A DNA stretch of 64,000 nucleotides from Pararobbsia silviterrae (lineage in GTDB: Bacteria > Pseudomonadota > Gammaproteobacteria > Burkholderiales > Burkholderiaceae): contig NZ_RBZU01000001.1 of assembly GCF_003628125.1 (NCBI RefSeq), positions 620,001 through 684,000 on the forward strand, given 5' to 3'. This document shows, one piece after another, positions 36,918-44,901 of this stretch. The first letter of the stretch is position 1. Every line of letters starts with the position of its first letter. The position numbers were made by a program, and so were the translations under genes. The notes under the pieces are model-generated. The model searched no databases. It was not told the DNA's origin and saw only the letters and a program-made list of their open reading frames with translations.

Positions 36918-38702
36918 ATGGGTGAGTACGCCGCGCCGCTGCGCGATATGCAATTCGTCCTGCACGAACTGCTGAATGTCGAAGCCGAACTCAAGCAGAT
37001 GCCCAAGCATGCGGACATCGACGCCGAGACGATCAATCAGGTGATCGAAGAGGCCGGCAAGTTCTGCGCAGATGTGGTGTTCCCGCTGAACCGCAGCGGC
37101 GACGAGGAAGGCTGCCATTGGAACGACGGCGTCGTGACGACGCCCGCGGGTTTCAAGGAGGCCTATCAGCAGTACGTCGAAGCGGGCTGGCCCGCGCTCG
37201 CATGCGATCCCGACTTCGGCGGCCAGGGCCTGCCGATGTTCGTGAACAATGCGCTTTACGAAATGCTGAACTCGGCGAACCAGGCCTGGACGATGTATCC
37301 GGGTCTCTCGCACGGCGCATACGAAGCCCTGCACGCGCACGGCACCGACGAACAGAAGCGCATCTATCTGCACAAGCTCGTCTCGGGCGAATGGACGGGC
37401 ACGATGTGTCTGACCGAGCCGCATTGCGGTACGGATCTCGGCATGCTGCGCACGAAGGCCGAACCGCAGGCCGACGGCACGTACGCGATCTCGGGCACGA
37501 AGATCTTCATCTCGAGCGGCGAACATGACCTCGCCGACAATATCGTTCACCTCGTGCTCGCGCGGCTGCCCGATGCGCCGGCCGGCACGAAGGGCATCTC
37601 GCTGTTCGCGGTGCCGAAGTTCAACGTGACGCCCGAAGGCGGCATCGGCACGCGCAACGGCATCCAGTGCGGCTCGATCGAGCACAAGATGGGCATCCAC
37701 GGCAACTCGACGTGCGTGATGAACCTCGACGGGGCCATCGGCACGCTCGTCGGCGAGCCGAACAAGGGGCTCAACGCGATGTTCGTCATGATGAACGCCG
37801 CGCGCCTGGGCGTCGGCATGCAAGGTCTGGGGCTGACCGAAGTCGCCTACCAGAACTCGCTCGCCTACGCGAAGGACCGTCTGCAGATGCGCTCGCTGAC
37901 CGGCCCGAAGGCGCCCGACAAGCCCGCCGATCCGATCATCGTGCACCCCGACGTGCGCCGCATGCTGCTCACGCAGAAAGCCTATGTCGAAGCCGGCCGC
38001 GCGTTCTCGTACTGGATCGCGCTGCAGATCGACCGCGAGCTTTCGCATGAAGACGAAGACGTGCGCAAGGACGCGGCCGATCTCGTCGCGTTGCTCACGC
38101 CGATCATCAAGGCCTTCCTGACGGACAACGCATTCGAGGCGACCAACCTCGGTCTCCAGGTCTTCGGCGGCCACGGTTTCATTCGCGAATGGGGCATGGA
38201 GCAGTACGTGCGCGACGCGCGGATCAACATGATCTATGAAGGCACGAACACGATTCAGTCGCTCGATTTGCTCGGCCGCAAGGTGCTCGGCGACATGGGC
38301 GCGAAGATGAAGAAGTTCGGCAAGATCGTCCAGGAGTTCGTCGAGCAGGAAGGCGTCAAGTCGGAGATGCAGGAGTTCATCAACCCGCTCGCCGACATCG
38401 GCGAAAAGCTCCAGAAGCTCACGATGGAAATCGGCATGAAGGCGATGGCGAACCCCGACGAAGTCGGCGCGGCCGCCGTGCCGTATCTGCGTGTCGCGGG
38501 TCACGTCGTGTTCGCGTACTTCTGGGCGCGCATGGCGCGCATCGCGCTCGACAAGCAGGCGAGCGGCGATCCGTTCTACAAGGCGAAGCTCGCGACCGCG
38601 CGCTTCTACTTCGCGAAGCTGCTGCCCGAGACGGCCTACCAGATCCGCGCCGCGCGCGCGGGCGTCAAGCCGCTGCTCGAACTCGAAGCCGAATTGTTCT
38701 GA
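36918..38702 (+). CDS. acyl-CoA dehydrogenase, long form
   Basis: A 594-residue FAD enzyme of fatty-acid beta-oxidation. The N-terminal 40 residues match the short extra domain of this subfamily (YAAPLRDMQFVLHELLNV), then come the FAD contact segments MCLTEPHCGTDLG and IFISSGEHDL, the GGHGFIREWGMEQYVRDARI region, and the catalytic base in IYEGTNTIQ (near residue 440). The C-terminal domain of about 130 residues makes it longer than the usual 380, like DmdC-type or FadE-type dehydrogenases. GGAGAG precedes the ATG. It leads a run with fadN-like and thiolase genes. Confidence 0.95.
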   Translation: MGEYAAPLRDMQFVLHELLNVEAELKQMPKHADIDAETINQVIEEAGKFCADVVFPLNRSGDEEGCHWNDGVVTTPAGFKEAYQQYVEAGWPALACDPDFGGQGLPMFVNNALYEMLNSANQAWTMYPGLSHGAYEALHAHGTDEQKRIYLHKLVSGEWTGTMCLTEPHCGTDLGMLRTKAEPQADGTYAISGTKIFISSGEHDLADNIVHLVLARLPDAPAGTKGISLFAVPKFNVTPEGGIGTRNGIQCGSIEHKMGIHGNSTCVMNLDGAIGTLVGEPNKGLNAMFVMMNAARLGVGMQGLGLTEVAYQNSLAYAKDRLQMRSLTGPKAPDKPADPIIVHPDVRRMLLTQKAYVEAGRAFSYWIALQIDRELSHEDEDVRKDAADLVALLTPIIKAFLTDNAFEATNLGLQVFGGHGFIREWGMEQYVRDARINMIYEGTNTIQSLDLLGRKVLGDMGAKMKKFGKIVQEFVEQEGVKSEMQEFINPLADIGEKLQKLTMEIGMKAMANPDEVGAAAVPYLRVAGHVVFAYFWARMARIALDKQASGDPFYKAKLATARFYFAKLLPETAYQIRAARAGVKPLLELEAELF

Positions 38703-38730
38703 ACCGAATCGTCATACCCGGAGAATCTCT

Positions 38731-41163
38731 GTGAGCAATCTGATCATTCGCAAGGTCGCCGTGCTCGGCGCGGGCGTGATGGGGGCGCAGATCGCGGCGC
38801 ACCTCGTCAACGCGAAAGTGCCGGTGCTGTTGTTCGATCTGCCCGCGAAGGAAGGCCCGAAGAACGCGATCGCGCTCAAGGCGATCGAGACGCTCAAGAA
38901 ACTGAGCCCCGCGCCGTTCGGCGTCAAGGACGACGCCCAGTACATCGAGCCCGCGAACTACGAGGACGACCTCGACAAGCTCAAGGACTGCGATCTCGTG
39001 ATCGAAGCGATCGCCGAGCGCATGGACTGGAAGCATGACCTCTACAAGAAGGTCGCGCCCGCGCTCGGCGCGAACACGATCTTCGCGTCGAACACGTCGG
39101 GCCTGTCGATCACCGCGTTGTCCGAGGGCTTCGACGACGCGCTCAAGGCGCGCTTCTGCGGCGTGCACTTCTTCAATCCGCCGCGGTACATGCATCTGGT
39201 CGAACTGATCCCGACCGTGACGACCGCGCCGCAGATCCTCGACGATCTCGAAACCTTCCTGACGAGCGTCGTCGGCAAGGGCGTCGTGCGCGCGAAGGAC
39301 ACGCCGAACTTCATCGCGAACCGCGTCGGGATCTTCTCGATCCTCGCCGTCGTCACGGAAGCCGCGAAATTCGGCCTCGGCTTCGACGTCGTCGACGATC
39401 TCACGGGCGCGCGCCTCGGCCGCGCGAAGTCCGCGACGTTCCGCACGGCGGACGTCGTCGGTCTCGACACGATGGCCCACGTGATCAAGACGATGCAGGA
39501 CACGTTGCCCGACGACCCGTTCTATCCGGTCTACCAGACGCCGGCGGTGCTCAAGGCGCTCGTCGAGAAGGGCGCGCTCGGTCAGAAGACGGGCGCGGGC
39601 TTCTACAAGAAGGAAGGCAAGACGATCAAGGTGCTCGACGCCGCGAAGGGCGAGTACGTCGAGTCGGGCGCGAAGGCCGACGAACTCGTCGGCCGCATTC
39701 TCAAGCGTCCCGCGGCCGAGCGTCTGAAGCTGCTGCGCGAGTCCGACAACGCGCAGGCGCAATTCCTCTGGTCGATCTTCCGCGATGTCTTCCACTACAT
39801 CGCCGTGCATCTCGAGTCGATCGCCGACAACGCGCGCGACGTGGACCTCGCGATCCGTTGGGGCTTCGGCTGGAACGAAGGTCCGTTCGAAGGCTGGCAA
39901 GCCGCGGGCTGGAAGCAGGTCGCCGAATGGGTCAAGGCCGATATCGACGCGGGCAAGGCGCTCTCGAACGCGCCGCTGCCGGCATGGGTCTTCGAAGGCC
40001 GCGTCGCCGACAACAACGGCGTGCATGGCGCGAGCGGCTCGTACTCGCCGGCCGCGAACGCGTTCGTGCCGCGCAGCCAGTTGCCGGTCTACGGCCGTCA
40101 GGTCTTCCGCGCGCCGCTCGTCGGCGAGCAGGGCGCCGATCCGCTCAAGTACGGCAAGACGCTGTTCGAAACCGATACCGTGCGTGCATGGGTCGACGAT
40201 GCGCCGGGCGAGGACGACATCGTCGTCGTCTCGTTCAAGAGCAAGATGAACACGATCGGACCGTCGGTGCTCGACGGCATCGCGAAAGCGATCGATCTCG
40301 CCGAGCAGTCGTACAAGGGCGTCGTGATCTGGCAACCGACTTCGCTGAAGCTCGGCACGCCGGGCGGCCCGTTCTCGGCGGGCGCGAATCTCGAAGAGGC
40401 GATGCCCGCGTTCATGACGGGCGGCGCCAAGGGCATCGAACCGTTCGTCAAGAAGTTCCAGGACGGCATGATGCGCGTCAAGTACGCGAACGTGCCGGTC
40501 GTCGTCGCCGTGTCGGGCATCGCGCTCGGCGGCGGCTGCGAGCTGTCGCTGCATAGCGCGAAGCGTGTCGCGCACGTCGAAAGCTTCTTCGGTCTCGTTG
40601 AAATCGGCGTGGGTCTCGTGCCGGCCGGCGGCGGTCTCAAGGAAGCGGCGCTGCGCGCCGCCGAGGCGGCCGCGGCGGCGGATAGCACGAACCTGCTGCA
40701 GTTCCTCACGAAGTCGTTCACGAACGCCGCGACCGCGAAGGTGTCGAGCTCGGCGATCGAGGCGCGGCAGATGGGGTATCTGAAGCCGAGCGACACGATC
40801 GTCTTCAACGTGTTCGAACTGCTTCACACGGCGCGCAACGAAGCGCGCGCGCTGTCCGACGCAGGCTATCGTCCGCCGCTGCGTCCGCGTGCGATCCCGG
40901 TCGCGGGCCGCTCGGGCGTCGCGACGATCAAGGCGCAACTCGTGAACATGCGCGACGGCCGCTTTATCTCGGCGCACGACTATCTGATCGCGAGCAAGAT
41001 CGCCGAAGCCGTCTGCGGCGGCGATGTCGAGGCAGGCAGTCTCGTCGACGAGGAATGGCTGCTCAAGCTCGAGCGCAATGCGTTCGTCGAGCTGCTGGGC
41101 ACCGCGAAGACGCAGGAACGGATCATGGGCCTGTTGCAGACCGGCAAGCCGGTTCGCAACTGA
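38731..41163 (+). CDS. 3-hydroxyacyl-CoA dehydrogenase/enoyl-CoA hydratase (FadN type)
   Basis: An 810-residue bifunctional beta-oxidation enzyme. The order is NAD-binding 3-hydroxyacyl-CoA dehydrogenase first (VAVLGAGVMGAQIAAHL near residue 10; substrate segment HFFNPPRYMHLVE near 147), the C-terminal dehydrogenase domain, and the crotonase (enoyl-CoA hydratase) domain last (FSAGANLEEAMP and VSGIALGGGCELSLHSAKRV near 595). This is the FadN order, opposite to FadB/FadJ. It starts with GTG, with GGAG 8 bases upstream. It lies 28 bp after the acyl-CoA dehydrogenase gene. Confidence 0.95.
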   Translation: MSNLIIRKVAVLGAGVMGAQIAAHLVNAKVPVLLFDLPAKEGPKNAIALKAIETLKKLSPAPFGVKDDAQYIEPANYEDDLDKLKDCDLVIEAIAERMDWKHDLYKKVAPALGANTIFASNTSGLSITALSEGFDDALKARFCGVHFFNPPRYMHLVELIPTVTTAPQILDDLETFLTSVVGKGVVRAKDTPNFIANRVGIFSILAVVTEAAKFGLGFDVVDDLTGARLGRAKSATFRTADVVGLDTMAHVIKTMQDTLPDDPFYPVYQTPAVLKALVEKGALGQKTGAGFYKKEGKTIKVLDAAKGEYVESGAKADELVGRILKRPAAERLKLLRESDNAQAQFLWSIFRDVFHYIAVHLESIADNARDVDLAIRWGFGWNEGPFEGWQAAGWKQVAEWVKADIDAGKALSNAPLPAWVFEGRVADNNGVHGASGSYSPAANAFVPRSQLPVYGRQVFRAPLVGEQGADPLKYGKTLFETDTVRAWVDDAPGEDDIVVVSFKSKMNTIGPSVLDGIAKAIDLAEQSYKGVVIWQPTSLKLGTPGGPFSAGANLEEAMPAFMTGGAKGIEPFVKKFQDGMMRVKYANVPVVVAVSGIALGGGCELSLHSAKRVAHVESFFGLVEIGVGLVPAGGGLKEAALRAAEAAAAADSTNLLQFLTKSFTNAATAKVSSSAIEARQMGYLKPSDTIVFNVFELLHTARNEARALSDAGYRPPLRPRAIPVAGRSGVATIKAQLVNMRDGRFISAHDYLIASKIAEAVCGGDVEAGSLVDEEWLLKLERNAFVELLGTAKTQERIMGLLQTGKPVRN

Positions 41164-41182
41164 GCGCACACTGGAGCATCAA

Positions 41183-42382
41183 ATGAGCAAACAACTGCAA
41201 GACGCTTATATCGTCGCCGCGAGCCGTACGCCGATCGGCAAGGCCCCGCGCGGTGTGTTCCGCAACACGCGCCCCGACGAATTGCTGGTTCACGCGATCC
41301 AGTCGGCCTTCGCCCAAGTGCCGGGCCTCGATACGAGTCTCGTCGAAGACGCGATCATCGGCTGCGCGATTCCCGAAGGTGAGCAAGGCCTGAACATCGC
41401 GCGTCTCGGCGTGCTGCTCGCGGGCCTGCCGAACACGATCGGCGGCGTGACCGTCAATCGCTTCTGCGCATCGGGCGTGACCGCGCTCGCGATGGCGGCG
41501 GACCGCATCCGGGTCGGCGAGTCGGACGTCATGATCGCGGGCGGCGTCGAGTCGATGAGCATGGTGCCGATGATGGGCAACAAGCCGTCGATGTCGCCGA
41601 CGATCTTCGAACGCGACGAGAATGTCGGCATCGCATACGGCATGGGCATGACGGCCGAGAAGGTCGCCGAGCAATGGAAGATCAGCCGCGACGCGCAGGA
41701 TCAGTTCTCGCTCGAATCGCATCAGAAGGCGCTCGCCGCGCAAGCCGCGGGTGAGTTCGATGCCGAGATCGCGCCGTTCACCGTGCGCGAGCACACGCCG
41801 GATCTGTCGACGGGCGAGGTCAAGATCCGCGAGCGCGTGATTCGTCTCGACGAAGGTCCGCGCGCCGATACGTCGATCGAAGGCCTCGGCAAGCTCAAGA
41901 CGGTGTTCGCGAACAAGGGATCGGTCACGGCCGGCAACAGTTCGCAGACGTCCGATGGCGCGGGCGCGCTGATCGTCGTGTCCGAGAAGATCCTCAAGCA
42001 GTTCAATCTGACGCCGCTCGCGCGCTTCGTGAGCTTCGCCGTGCGCGGCGTGCCGCCCGAGATCATGGGGATCGGCCCGAAGGTCGCGATTCCGGCGGCG
42101 CTCAAGGCAGCCGGTCTCAAGCAGGACGATCTCGACTGGATCGAACTCAACGAGGCGTTCGCAGCCCAGGCGCTCGCGGTGATCCAGGACCTCGGCCTCG
42201 ACCGTTCGAAGGTCAATCGGATGGGCGGCGCGATCGCGCTCGGTCACCCGCTCGGCGCGACCGGTGCGATTCGCGCGGCGACGGCCGTGCATGCGCTGCA
42301 CCGTCACAATCTCAAGTACGGGATGGTGACGATGTGCGTGGGCACCGGCATGGGCGCCGCGGGCATCATCGAGCGCGTCTGA
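41183..42382 (+). CDS. acetyl-CoA acyltransferase (thiolase)
   Basis: A 399-residue thiolase of beta-oxidation, cleaving 3-oxoacyl-CoA. The acyl-accepting cysteine is in VNRFCASGVTAL (near residue 94), the histidine in GHPLGATGAIRA (near 354), and the second cysteine in CVGTGMGAAG (near 384). It pairs with the FadN-type enzyme upstream, 19 bp away, as FadA-type partner. Length and motifs are complete. Confidence 0.97.
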   Translation: MSKQLQDAYIVAASRTPIGKAPRGVFRNTRPDELLVHAIQSAFAQVPGLDTSLVEDAIIGCAIPEGEQGLNIARLGVLLAGLPNTIGGVTVNRFCASGVTALAMAADRIRVGESDVMIAGGVESMSMVPMMGNKPSMSPTIFERDENVGIAYGMGMTAEKVAEQWKISRDAQDQFSLESHQKALAAQAAGEFDAEIAPFTVREHTPDLSTGEVKIRERVIRLDEGPRADTSIEGLGKLKTVFANKGSVTAGNSSQTSDGAGALIVVSEKILKQFNLTPLARFVSFAVRGVPPEIMGIGPKVAIPAALKAAGLKQDDLDWIELNEAFAAQALAVIQDLGLDRSKVNRMGGAIALGHPLGATGAIRAATAVHALHRHNLKYGMVTMCVGTGMGAAGIIERV

Positions 42383-42411
42383 GGATCGCGCCGGCGATGT
42401 TCACCTGAACG

Positions 42412-42441
42412 ACGGCCTGCCTTGTGCAGGCCGTTTGTGTT
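42412..42441 (+). terminator. hairpin between thiolase and enoyl-CoA hydratase genes
   Basis: A perfect 9-bp stem ACGGCCTGC/GCAGGCCGT (42412-42420 with 42426-42434), loop CTTGT, followed by TTGTGTTT. The T-run is interrupted, so it may be a partial terminator that lowers expression of the last gene. Confidence 0.6.
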
Positions 42442-42459
42442 TCGACAGAGGAGACAGAG

Positions 42460-43248
42460 ATGGAGACAGGAGTCGAGAGCAACACGGACGTCGTGGTCCG
42501 CCGCGACGGCGCCGTGCTGGTGATCGCGTTCAATCGCGTCCAGAAGAAGAATGCGATCACGGTCGCGATGTATCAGGCGATGTCGGACGGTCTCGCCGAA
42601 GCGGCCGCCGACGCATCGGTGCGCGCGGTGCTGATTCATGGCGATGCGCAGGTGTTCAGCGCGGGCAACGATCTCGCCGACTTCATGAAAAACCCGGCGA
42701 GCGGCGAGAACGCGCCCGTGTTCCAGTTTCTGCGCGGCATCGCGAACGCGCGCAAGCCGATCGTGGCCGCGGTCGCGGGCGTCGCGGTCGGGATCGGCAC
42801 GACGCTGCTGCTCCATTGCGATCTCGTCTACGCAGGCGACAACGCACGTTTCTCGCTGCCGTTCACGCAGCTCGGCCTATGTCCCGAGGCCGCATCGAGC
42901 TTGCTGCTGCCGCAATTGACGGGCTATCAGCGCGCGGCCGAGAAGCTGCTGCTCGGCGAGGCCTTCGATGCCGCCGAGGCGCTCGCGATGGGGCTCGTGA
43001 GCCGCGTGTTGCCGGCCGGCGAGGTCAATGCGTTCGCGCTCGCGCAAGCCAAGAAGCTCGCCGCGCTGCCGTCCGCCTCGCTGCGCGCGACGAAGTCGCT
43101 CATGAAGGACGCGAATCGTCCGGCCGTGCTCGCACGCATGACCGAGGAAGGCGCCCAGTTCGCGAAGATGCTCGTCGCGCCCGAGGCGCGCGAGGCGTTT
43201 GCGGCGTTCATGGAAAAGCGCACGCCGAACTTCGCGCAGTTCGACTGA
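42460..43248 (+). CDS. enoyl-CoA hydratase/isomerase family protein
   Basis: A 262-residue crotonase-fold protein. The oxyanion-hole segments are FSAGNDLADFM (near residue 66) and VAGVAVGIGTTLLLHCDLVYA (near 105); the SLPFTQLGLCPEAASSLLLPQLTG segment resembles ECI/PaaG-type isomerases. It likely handles unsaturated fatty acyl-CoA in the same cluster. GAGGAG lies before the ATG. A 9-bp repeat overlaps the stop codon. Confidence 0.92.
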   Translation: METGVESNTDVVVRRDGAVLVIAFNRVQKKNAITVAMYQAMSDGLAEAAADASVRAVLIHGDAQVFSAGNDLADFMKNPASGENAPVFQFLRGIANARKPIVAAVAGVAVGIGTTLLLHCDLVYAGDNARFSLPFTQLGLCPEAASSLLLPQLTGYQRAAEKLLLGEAFDAAEALAMGLVSRVLPAGEVNAFALAQAKKLAALPSASLRATKSLMKDANRPAVLARMTEEGAQFAKMLVAPEAREAFAAFMEKRTPNFAQFD

Positions 43249-43282
43249 GCGGATCGGGCGGGCCGAGCGGATCGAGCGGATC
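43247..43282. repeat. 9-bp tandem repeat between convergent genes
   Basis: Four nonamers, three of them GAGCGGATC (43247, 43265, 43274) and one diverged (43256). The first overlaps the stop codon of the enoyl-CoA hydratase gene; the array almost fills the 40-bp gap to the convergent fdhD gene. Confidence 0.85.
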
Positions 43283-43288
43283 GAGCGA

Positions 43289-44137
43289 TCAGGCCGGCGC
43301 GTATTCGACGAAACCGTCGCCGCGCGCGAATGCGACGAGCCGGATGCCGGCCTGCTTCGCGATGTCGATCGCGAGCGAGGTCGGCGCGGAAATCGTCGCG
43401 ATCATCGGCACGTTCACGCGCGCGGCCTTGCGTATGAGTTCGTAGCTCGCGCGGCTCGACAGGAACACGAAGCCGTCCTGCGTCGAAGCGCGCGCGAACG
43501 TGACGGCGCCGATCAGCTTGTCGAGCGCGTTGTGCCGGCCGACGTCCTCGCAGACGTGGACGATCTCGCCGGCCGCGTTGCACCACGCGGCCGCGTGGAC
43601 GCCGCCCGTTTGCTTTTGCAGGGTCTGCCGATCGGGCAGGCTGGCCGCGGCGCGCGCGACGGCCTGCGGATCGAGCGTCGACAGAAAAGGGCCTGGTGCG
43701 ACGGGCTCGGCCGCGAGGTCGAGCAGCTCGATGCTCTCGATTCCGCAGACGCCGCAGCCCGAGCGGCCCGCGAGACTGCGCCGCCTGACCTTGAGTTCGC
43801 TGAACGCATGCTGGACGAGCGTGACCTCGACCTCGGCGCTCGCGGCGTGCCAGACGACTTCGATGTCGACGACGTCGCTGCGTCGCGCGGCGATGCCCTC
43901 GGTCAGCACGAAGCCGAGCGCGAACGCGTCGAGGTCCGCCGGCGTGCACATCATGACCGCATGCGAAATGCCGTTGCAGACGATCGCGACCGGCCATTCC
44001 TGCGCGATGCGGTCTGTCGTACGGCTCGCCTGCTCGCCGCGATGACGCACGACCGGCACGCTCATCGTCGTGTGGATATCGCTATCGGTAGATTCGATCA
44101 TGCGCTGCGCGTGGGAATGGGGGGACTCGCGTGCCAC
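43289..44137 (-). CDS. fdhD: formate dehydrogenase sulfurtransferase
   Basis: FdhD passes sulfur to the molybdenum cofactor of formate dehydrogenase. The protein (up to 282 residues) has the conserved loop GCGVCGIES with the CxxC cysteines (near residue 128), the N-terminal WPVAIVCNGISHAVMMCTP and the C-terminal HVCEDVGRHNALDKLIG and FLSSRASYELIRKA. The start is uncertain: a GTG at 44137 or ATGs at 44101 and 44065 are all without clear ribosome binding sites. No formate dehydrogenase gene lies in the window. Confidence 0.95.
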   Translation of the reverse strand: MARESPHSHAQRMIESTDSDIHTTMSVPVVRHRGEQASRTTDRIAQEWPVAIVCNGISHAVMMCTPADLDAFALGFVLTEGIAARRSDVVDIEVVWHAASAEVEVTLVQHAFSELKVRRRSLAGRSGCGVCGIESIELLDLAAEPVAPGPFLSTLDPQAVARAAASLPDRQTLQKQTGGVHAAAWCNAAGEIVHVCEDVGRHNALDKLIGAVTFARASTQDGFVFLSSRASYELIRKAARVNVPMIATISAPTSLAIDIAKQAGIRLVAFARGDGFVEYAPA

Positions 44138-44177
44138 AATGCGGGCGTTCGCATGACCTCGATTTTAGGCGCTGATC

Positions 44178-44654
44178 ATGACTTACGCTTCGAGCCTCTA
44201 TCTGTTCGCGTTCGAGCGCGCGCAACCGGAACCGCTTGCGTTCATGCCGCTCGGCGTGCGGTTCTACCTCGACCGGTGCGGATACCGGCTGTCGCTCGCG
44301 CAGTGGCAGGCGCTGCCCGAGGGCGATCGCGCGACACTCGCGCGCATCGAACCGGCATTCGACGAGGCGAGCGCGACGGCGTTTGCGCGCGTGCTCGAAC
44401 CTTGCGTGAGCCACGCGTCGATCGGCCCGGTCGAGACGCAGGCGTGCGAGGACGTCGAGACGCTCGCGCCGGCGGCGGTGCCCGATACCGTCATCGCGCA
44501 AGCCGCGCAGCATGGCGTCGACGATATCGCGCAGCAAGCGTGGTCGGCGTTGACGATCGGGCAGCGATACGCGCTCGCGAAGCTCGCGCGCAAAGCCCGG
44601 CGTAGTGAAGACTTCGGGGCGGCCATGACCGAATTCGGTCTGCGCGCGCACTGA
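44178..44654 (+). CDS. nitrate reductase associated protein
   Basis: A 158-residue protein that matches the small family known as nitrate reductase-associated protein (PF09655): YLFAFERAQPEPLAFMPLGVRFYLDRCGYRLSLAQWQALPEGDR, then QAWSALTIGQRYALAKLARKARRSEDF. The molecular role is unknown. It is divergent from fdhD with only 40 bp between starts, and both families deal with molybdoenzymes, so shared regulation is plausible. Confidence 0.85.
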   Translation: MTYASSLYLFAFERAQPEPLAFMPLGVRFYLDRCGYRLSLAQWQALPEGDRATLARIEPAFDEASATAFARVLEPCVSHASIGPVETQACEDVETLAPAAVPDTVIAQAAQHGVDDIAQQAWSALTIGQRYALAKLARKARRSEDFGAAMTEFGLRAH

Positions 44655-44901
44655 TCGTCGCTCGGATCGGTGCGTTTCGGCAGGGCGGTGCCTGCGTTGA
44701 TCGCCGGCGGCGTTCGGACGATCCGAATTGAATATGTTTAGCGAGTTGGCGGTGTGTTGGGCGATTTAACCGACGAATGCGCCCACATTTATTGTTTTCG
44801 CGCTCATGATTTTTGGAATGGTGCCGTTACCCGTTGGATAGACCGATTTTTACGCAATCCATACACGGACGCCGGCGAGACCCCGCGGCGAAAACGGGGA
44901 T

